Positions 57,154-64,000 of a DNA stretch of 64,000 bases are shown piece after piece. Both the position numbers and the translations under genes were made by a program. The notes beneath the pieces are model-generated. The model worked only from the letters and a program-made list of their open reading frames with translations, did no database searches and was not told the DNA's origin. The stretch comes from Chlorops oryzae (taxonomy: Eukaryota > Arthropoda > Insecta > Diptera > Chloropidae). How positions within the stretch are numbered: position 1 is the stretch's first letter; each line of letters starts with the position of its first letter. The stretch covers positions 19,191,571 through 19,255,570 of the forward strand of contig CM035806.1 of assembly GCA_020466095.1 (NCBI GenBank). Reading direction: 5' to 3'.

Positions 57154-57545
57154 AAACAAGTAAGGGTGTTATAGTCAGGCGAGCCTGACAATAGAATACC
57201 CGACACAGACACACATGTTCAAATAATTTTTAATATCAAGAGGTGTTTAAGGCCATTACGGGCCCCATATACTGACATTTGTTGAATTTCTTTATGAAAA
57301 CTCATGTCGCCGTGAGCACGCATACCAAATTTTGTCGAGATAGCTCAACTCCTTCGATAAGATAACTGTATACAAACAGACAGACAGACAGACAGACAGA
57401 CGGACGGACATGTCTAAATCGAATCTCCTGGTGACGCTGATCATTTCTATATATATATTTTGTATGGTCTATCTCAACTGGTTCTGGGTGTTACACACAA
57501 CCACACAAACGCAATATACTCTCGACACAGAGTGTGTCGGGTATA
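57154..57545 (-). mobile_element. DINE-like element, - orientation, short complete copy
   Basis: 392 bp with both termini: the hairpin end ACAAGTAAGGGTGTTATAG plus TCAGGCGAGCCTGA, and the other end CACAGAGTGTGTCGGGTATA. A GACA tetramer tract (57,369-57,392) and CGGACGGACATG lie in between. The edges are the cleanest in the window and define the family. Confidence 0.87.
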
Positions 57546-57549
57546 AAAA

Positions 57550-59788
57550 TGAAATTCACTTGAATATCCTGACAAATTTCTCACCCCAGTGGCAGACACA
57601 CTCATAAATCTTAGTTTTCAGTTAAAATCAAACAGAAGAAAAACAAAAATAGAACGAAAAAAAAAAAAATGAAAACACTTCAAAATCAAATTTCCATAAA
57701 ACAAACCGACGAACACCCAAAATCAAACAAATTCCTGTTAATCCCTGCTGCAATATTGCTGCAATACTTACTCAACCAAATTGCCTGACACCTAAGGACA
57801 TCGAAAACAAAAAGAAAAAATTGAAACATACGAACTCATGTCATTGCGTACGTTAATTTCACGCATCAAATGAGTCGTTCTCTCAAATTACAAACAAAAA
57901 CCGAAAGAAGTCCGAACAAGAGCGAAAGACGAAAAGGAAGAACGGCAGCAGGAGAAGAGAAGGTGACGAAGAAGCAGGAAGAGGAAAATCGAACTTTGAA
58001 AGTGTCCTTTCGATGTGAGTGCCAAAAACAGTGAGCCAGGAAAAATATGTTCTAATAGCACAGCGGGAATGAAACCATGCCTCGACAATATTGCTCGAGA
58101 AGTCCTTAGGAAAACCAAAAATAGAAAAAAATATTTAAAAAAAAAAATGGAAAAAGTAAAAAAAAAAAAACAAATATCCTTTCACTTTGTCAAAAGCAAA
58201 ATAATTAGAAACTGATGAGAGTCTCGATGTGCTTCTGGGGGAATTCAAGGAACTCTGGGATATTTTTTTTCCCTCTACATTTTCTATCATTTTTCTTCTT
58301 ATTTTTTTTTTTTTTTTTTTTTTTTTTATCAGGAAGCACTTGACTTACGGCATAAGCACCTGTGATGACAGAATATGTTATATGACGTTTATGTTAGAGG
58401 AATGTGTGAACAATTTTCTTCAATTGATGCGGGTGTGAAAAAATTTTCGTTATCGGTTTTTCCTTTCTTTCTCTTTTTTGTGATTGCAAATGGATTTGAA
58501 AGCTTGTGTGGAAAAACTAAGAAGAACAGAAACTCTGCGGTCAATTATAACGGAAGGCAGTGGGCTTTATTTTACGACCGAAGATCAATTTTTCATTTTG
58601 TTTCTTTGAAAGCAAACGATTGTAAATGACAATCGAAAAGGGCTCGCTAATGACAACTTGAAAATTATAAATTTATATCAAATATGACTTCCCAAGAAGA
58701 GTCGCGACTTCGATTGGGTTCTTCCCCGACAAAATAATTACTTCTGATCGGAAAACGATTGCATAATTGACTGAACTAAAAAAAAAAAATATACACAAAA
58801 TCGATGTGTCATTTTTCAATGGCCGCCAGCTCAACACTTTTTTTTGGGTCTTACACTTTGAAGTCATATAAAAAAGTGTTTCTTTACTAATTTTAATCAA
58901 TTTTGAACACAAATAAAATAACAAAAAAAAAAAAAAATAAATAAATTGAAAAACCTCTTTTCGTTTTCTGTCAGGTCCAAAAACAGCCTCGCGAAGGAGA
59001 AAACCTCCTTAAATACTGAGGTGCATACATTTAGGGCTCAATTAAAATATCCCCATCATGAAAAAATCTTTTCAAAAAATTGTAATGAGCCGCTATTTTC
59101 AAATTAATTTTGGAAAAAAATTTTCTAAGGGGGGTATTGCATCTTTTTCGAGCAGAAATCAACAATGCAACATCCGATTTGAACAAAGTATCACTCAAAA
59201 TAACGAATATTAATCCTTTCAAGTCTTTTCTGTGCATTCATTTTAGATTGTTCAAGAAAATAGGATTCGGTAGATCTTGAAACCTTTAAAAAAAAGCACA
59301 TATTTCTCGAGAAAATTTATGAAATCCTGTCTTTCATCGGCATGTAAAAAATTGATTGGAAACAAATTTATTTTTTTTTTTTTTTGCATTTTGAAATTAA
59401 TTTTCAAAATCTATGTATGAATGGCGAAATTGTAATATTTTATTTGCAGTAAAAGCAAAATCGGCAATGCGAATTTCAAATTTAAGCTTTTAAGTATGCA
59501 ACGTAATTTTGTGATATAAAAAATCCAGCCACCTGAGCGATCTCAGGTGTGATAAGAAACTATTGAAGCCTCTCCAAATAACCTCTAGTTTTCGAAACTT
59601 GCAAAAAGAAAAACAAAAATTCCGGGATCTTCTTGTTATATCGTCATCTCCCGAAAGTACCTCCGAAACTTTTAGTAACATTTAAATTGTAAGACCCATT
59701 AAATAGTTACATTAAAATATCAAATTATATTTTCCAAAGTTTTCCTTTGGCAGTTGGAATTTTTTTTTTTGATTTCGAAAACTTTCAA
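57550..59788. other. Intronic DNA, no exon recognised
   Basis: It contains a purine-rich GAAGAAGC tract (57,890-58,010), a T run of about 30 bases near 58,300 and the dispersed repeat at 59,144-59,300. No coding signal. Confidence 0.45.
59144..59300. repeat. Dispersed repeat (pair with 44,304-44,480)
   Basis: Second copy of the repeat sharing TTTTTCGAGCAGAA and 'aacaatgcaacatccgatttgaac'. Confidence 0.6.
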
Positions 59789-59790
59789 AA

Positions 59791-60554
59791 AACAAGTAAG
59801 TGTGTTATAGTCAGGCGAGCCTGACAATAGAATACCCGACACAGATACACGTGTTCAAATAATTTTTAATATCAAGAGGTGTTTAAGGCCATAAGGGGCC
59901 TTTGCCACGCCCACTTTTCCAATATTTTGGAATTCTAATCGTAGGCTTAAATATACGCTCGAATCCTAAGTTTCATTGAAATATTTCGAAAAAGTCAGAT
60001 TTTGAGGCAGTTTTGAGATTTTTGTGACAGACCCTAGTACTGGAGGTACCCTTAATAATGGACCGATCTAGGAAATTTTTTGGGAGGATGTTTATGGCTA
60101 CAAAGGAAGCTTTAGTGCCAACTTTCGTTCAAGTCCAATTTGAATTTCGGGTGTAGGGGACATTCTTCCAAAAACGCCCTTCTGCCACGCCCACTTTAAA
60201 AATTTTTGGAAATCGTATTACTTGCCTTGAAACATGTTCAAATATCAAATTTCATCGAAATATCTTGAAAAACTTCGATTTTAGAGCAGTTTTTGTGATT
60301 TTCGTTACAGACCCTAGTACTGGAGGTACCCCTAAAACTGGTCCGATCGGGTCCATTCTCGAACTTGTCCTTACTCATGTCCCCGTGAGCACGCATACCA
60401 AATTTTGTCAGGATAGCTCAACTCCTTCGATAAGAAAACTGTATACAAAAAGACAGACGGACAGACGGACATGTCTAAATCGAATCTCCTGGTGACGCTG
60501 ATCATTTCTATATATATTTTGTATGGTCTATCTCGATTAGTTCTGGGTGTTACA
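59791..60554 (-). mobile_element. DINE-like element, long copy, 5' end lost
   Basis: The hairpin end (AACAAGTAAGTGTGTTATAG, TCAGGCGAGCCTGA) is intact, followed by two tandem-like body units, each carrying a CCTAGTACTGGAGGTACCC block (about 60,033 and 60,312). It stops inside the 'ggttctgggtgttac' segment, so the GTGTCGGGTATA terminus is missing. About 760 bp. Confidence 0.84.
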
Positions 60555-61015
60555 AAAAATATCAAAATAATACCTACAATATTCTTAGCTTCGGAAATAC
60601 GCTTTCTTCAACTCAATAATATTTTTTGTTGTCCTTTTTTCATCGTAAAATGACAATTGATATGCTTGAAATTATAGCTCAAATATTGCCACAAATGCTT
60701 TTAACCGAATTCTTTGTTGAATTTTCCTTTCAACTATTTTTACTTTCACATTTCAATACATTATAATTTTTTTTTTCTCTCCTTTTGACTGACAATGAGC
60801 TTTCATTTACGTCAAACCAAAAAGAAGAAAATATATAAATAAATAATTGGGAGAATTTATTCCACTGTGCCATTGTACTCTACCCCCAGCTGCTGTATAC
60901 GTTACGTTTCTTGACATGGCCCAACGCTGACCGCAAGGACAATCTCGTCTCTATTCGCTATGAAGTACTCAAGCTCATGTGAGAGACAGAGTGAGACAGA
61001 GAGTGACAGAGTGAG
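60555..61015. other. Intronic DNA, nothing recognised
   Basis: No gene or repeat family recognised. Confidence 0.4.
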
Positions 61016-61017
61016 AC

Positions 61018-61096
<79 letters not shown>
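61018..61096. repeat. (AG)n microsatellite
   Basis: Almost uninterrupted AG dinucleotides, about 37 units, preceded by GAGTGAGACAG units. Confidence 0.96.
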
Positions 61097-61099
<3 letters not shown>

Positions 61100-61795
61100 T
61101 TCGGTCAAGCAAAAGGCTTTTCTGCCTATCATCCATTAAGGAATGCAATGTAATATGCATTATATAGAATAATATGTCTGGTTGAGCGTGAAACGAAAAA
61201 AACGAACAAAATTTGTTTAAAGTATCGAAAGGACTCGAAACTCAAAGAAAATCGAATTAATTTGTAAACAAAATTAGGCTCTAATCAAGGTGAAAGTTTG
61301 TAGATTTTAATCCTTAATTGGGTGAGGTGGAATGGAAATATAATTGGATGAGGCCCCAGTAGGAAGATGTACGGTTCAGCTATAAAATTTTCCATAATTG
61401 CTTCTATGGACTTATGTGGAATGGAATACATTTGCTAAAAATTAACATGGCGATGTCATAGGAAATGTAAGCTATTATTTTCATTTGGTTTTCGGTCCGC
61501 TATCGCCGAAATCTTCATTTGAAAATGGTCGAAATGGTGAGCGATACTGGTGCGAGCATGTTGAAACAATGACGGAGCTCTCGGAAATGCTTCTTGGTTG
61601 TCGGTCCGCTATCGGTGCGAAAAACTGTTCGGTCCACTTATGAAATTTTTTCGAAATTACATTTTTAACTTTCATATCTCATCACTCAATTCAAAGAAGA
61701 ACAAATTCATGCAAGAACGAACTGCTGATTGAGGCATAATGGTTTCGTTTTGATCTTGAAAGGCAGCGTGCGAAAAAGCGAGTAACAGAGGCGAG
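61100..61795. other. Intronic DNA with a short direct repeat
   Basis: TCGGTCCGCTATCG occurs at about 61,493 and again at about 61,600. No exon recognised. Confidence 0.45.
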
Positions 61796-61798
61796 CAG

Positions 61799-61804
61799 AG
61801 CGAA

Positions 61805-61850
<46 letters not shown>

Positions 61851-61945
61851 AGAGAGAGAGAGAAAGAGAGAGAAAGAGAGAGAGAGTAAGAGAGAGAGAA
61901 AAAGAGAGAGAAAGAGAGAGAAAGAGAGAGAAAGAGAGAGAGAAA
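61799..61945. repeat. (GA)n array with GAAAGA blocks
   Basis: About 145 bp of polypurine repeat, with (GAGAAA)-like units in its second half. Confidence 0.95.
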
Positions 61946-61967
61946 TTATAAAAATGGACCTCATAGA

Positions 61968-62057
61968 AATTGCGAATAATTTTAGCGAAGTTGAACAGAC
62001 TATGTACTCCAAAAAGTATGCTTTAAATTTATAAAAGTCAACAAAATCCGAGACCTG
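61968..62057. mobile_element. MITE family 2, copy E (right fragment)
   Basis: It retains TTTTAGCGAAGTTGAAC and the right end AGTCAACAAAATCCGAGACC. An internal deletion seems to have joined the middle to the right end. Confidence 0.72.
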
Positions 62058-62059
62058 TT

Positions 62060-62660
62060 TTTCAGTTTTTCTGATTTGCTTAAAATGTCACGTGAAAAAA
62101 AAAAAAACTAGAGCAAATTGTCTAGAGAGTTCTGAGGAATCATTTTAGGCATTTCGGCATACGGAAACAGTGCGCATTTGTAATTTTAGAAGATGAAATC
62201 ACGAGGATTATCGGGCTCAGCTTAATTCGAAGGTCATAGACTGACCCTAAGAACATTTTTGTTATTTTCATAGAAGCTGTGACAAAATAAAAAAATAAAA
62301 ACCGGCGGCATAAGAAGCAAACAAAGATTGATAAGTGAAGTGAAGTGAAGTCAAGATTAGGACGTATTAGGATGTCTTCCTTTGCACATGCCTTTTTCGA
62401 ATGCTTATGGGTTGAAATATTTTTGAAATTCCTTTAACTTTGTTTATAGTGTTACAAGTCACGCCACGCACATTTTTCCAAAAGGCAAAGCAATGAAAGC
62501 TCCAAACTTAAGCCATTAAGTATGCTTAGTATTTTGACGAAAATGTTTCTGAGAACAAATTGCGACACAGCTTAAGAACCGCAAGTACAAAATGCTTATT
62601 TATTATAACAATTTGTTATAATAAAAGATGAAATTAGTTTTTCCCCATTTTAAAGCATCT
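62060..62660. other. Intronic DNA, nothing recognised
   Basis: No exon or repeat family recognised. Confidence 0.4.
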
Positions 62661-62665
62661 TTTTG

Positions 62666-62842
62666 GATCAAGGATGGCAACACTTAGGCCTCACATGGGC
62701 CAGTTGCGATACCATGAAAAATGTAGTGGAAAAAAGAAGAACAACCGTCACAACTAACATCCACGCCCGAGCTGGGTGTTGAGTCCAGAGACTCTCGCAT
62801 CGTAAGTTGGCATCTCAACCAACAAAGCCACGGAGGCCGATT
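62666..62842 (-). mobile_element. tRNA-derived SINE, copy 3
   Basis: Minus-strand head GGCCTCCGTGGCTTTG, GTTGGTTGAG (box A region), CAACTTACGATGCGAGAG, a mutated box B (TGGACTCAACACCC) and GCGTGGATGTTAGTTG. Same order as copies 1 and 2. Confidence 0.77.
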
Positions 62843-62844
62843 AA

Positions 62845-63740
62845 CGACACTTTAGTGGCCAATAAAATCAGTTAAAATTGTGATTTATTTGTACAGGAAA
62901 ACAAAACTTGAATATTTTTATTCCCCACTGGTGTGACTCAAAGACTCGAAAAATGTTGCGGATGGACAAAATTTCAAACTCAATCTGAGAGAAGAACGAT
63001 TTTTTGCAAAAAATCCGCAAAATATTAACAAACAAACAAAAAAATGCTTGATATATATTCATATACATACATATGTATGTATACACAAATTCTGTTCTAA
63101 AATTTCCTTCACTCAAGTCCCAAAAGCGATTTTAATTAATTATTTTTTCCATGCAATGCGGCATAAATTGTTTATTCCTTCACACTCTCTGCGCTGCCAG
63201 AGAGAGGAAGAGAGAGAGAGAGAGAGAGCCTTATATAGTATAAGTTTCATTCATAAAAATTTCCATACGCCTACTACGATACGGATTTTCTGTATAAAAA
63301 CTATAAGAAAAAACATATACAAGGTCACACAATGAAGAAGTGAAGGAATGAAAGGACGACAGCCGAGACAGGGAGAGACGAGAATAGAAGAGACGATATA
63401 AATTTGATTCAATTCCTTTGACAGCAAAAGCGCCAAAATGGGCCACGAGTTTGAGTTGATTCAAACGAAATATTTCGTCTTTCTGAATTGCATCATCGAG
63501 TATCGAGTAGAAATGGGTCTGTGTGTGTGTGTCTCTGTGTGTATATGCGTGTGTGGTTGAACTATTTCGGAATATAGAGTCCTTGCCGCTTCATTGATTA
63601 AGACGAACCGTCGCGAGAGTTGAGAACATCGCACTGTGAAACAATGAAAGAAATATCAGCAGAAAATCACATGACCACGAGGTCAATGGGAATTAGTCAC
63701 AGTTTCCAAAACTATTTTAAGCATGTATTCGTGTGCTCAA
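62845..63740. other. Intronic DNA with short GA tract
   Basis: A short GA tract lies at 63,198-63,228. No coding signal. Confidence 0.45.
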
Positions 63741-63755
63741 GCATGTGTTTGTGCA

Positions 63756-63758
<3 letters not shown>

Positions 63759-63797
<39 letters not shown>
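63759..63797. repeat. (GT)n microsatellite
   Basis: About 19 uninterrupted GT units. Confidence 0.96.
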
Positions 63798-63798
<1 letters not shown>

Positions 63799-64000
63799 CT
63801 ACGTGTGTAACCGCCACACACTGAGAAAATAATACAAATAACAATAAGAAGAATAACAAAACTGGCTATAACTCAAGAATTGAGTTTTTCTTTAAATGAA
63901 TAAACGGCTTCTTCACCTTCTCTCATTCTCGTTCTCGCTCTTTCTATGTCTTTGCTCTCGCTCTCACCATCATTTTATCTCGAGAAGGCACCATTCATAC

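Noticed and set aside
57369..57392. CRISPR-like direct repeats (GACA units)
   Set aside because: A tetranucleotide tract without spacers, in a eukaryotic transposable element.

Overview
This window is eukaryotic, most likely from a higher fly (Diptera, Brachycera; a non-Drosophila acalyptrate such as a tephritid is my best guess). The evidence is an AT-rich, gene-poor landscape, very dense microsatellites, many short non-autonomous DNA transposons, interspersed repeats organised like the DINE-1/INE-1 (Helentron-related) elements of flies, tRNA-derived SINE-like repeats, a Tc1/mariner transposase of the DD37E type, fly-style A-rich 5' leaders and a 66-bp candidate intron. There is no operon-like structure. 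Most short open reading frames here are chance frames in repeats.

Layout. 1-15 kb: a hexanucleotide array and MITE-rich intergenic DNA, including an inverted pair of DINE-like copies (8.0-9.1 kb), a MITE inserted in an older repeat (9.6-10.0 kb), and TA-flanked pogo-like and mariner-like MITEs (11.3 and 12.1 kb). 15-27 kb: more repeats, including a hAT MITE with an exact 8-bp target duplication (16.9-17.3 kb), an 855-bp element with 156-bp inverted ends (20.5-21.4 kb), a 480-bp GA array and a fold-back element (25.0-25.9 kb). 27.7-28.8 kb: a decayed Tc1/mariner copy with a long transposase frame. 29.2-29.7 kb: a 518-bp TA-flanked Tc1-like MITE. 30.4-31.25 kb: an 800-bp GA array, followed directly by an intronless Skp1-like gene (31.4-31.8 kb). 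32-47 kb: SINE-like repeats, hAT MITEs and AT-rich intergenic DNA.

47.5-55.6 kb is the most gene-like part. A-rich, leader-like DNA on the + strand leads to a large first coding exon (53,824-55,567) that starts with a signal peptide and ends in a clean splice donor. I suggest it is the fly Alk ligand jelly belly (jeb), but the diagnostic LDL-receptor class A exon lies outside the window, so the name is provisional. A candidate minus-strand gene (50.8-51.24 kb) sits upstream, inside or beside this transcription unit. 55.6-64 kb reads as the first coding intron, filled with DINE-like copies, SINE-like repeats and microsatellites.

The genes do not form a pathway. The main biology is repeat turnover plus three candidate genes: the secreted-ligand exon, the truncated Skp1-like gene and the unrecognised minus-strand gene. 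I found no CRISPR array, rRNA or intact tRNA gene.
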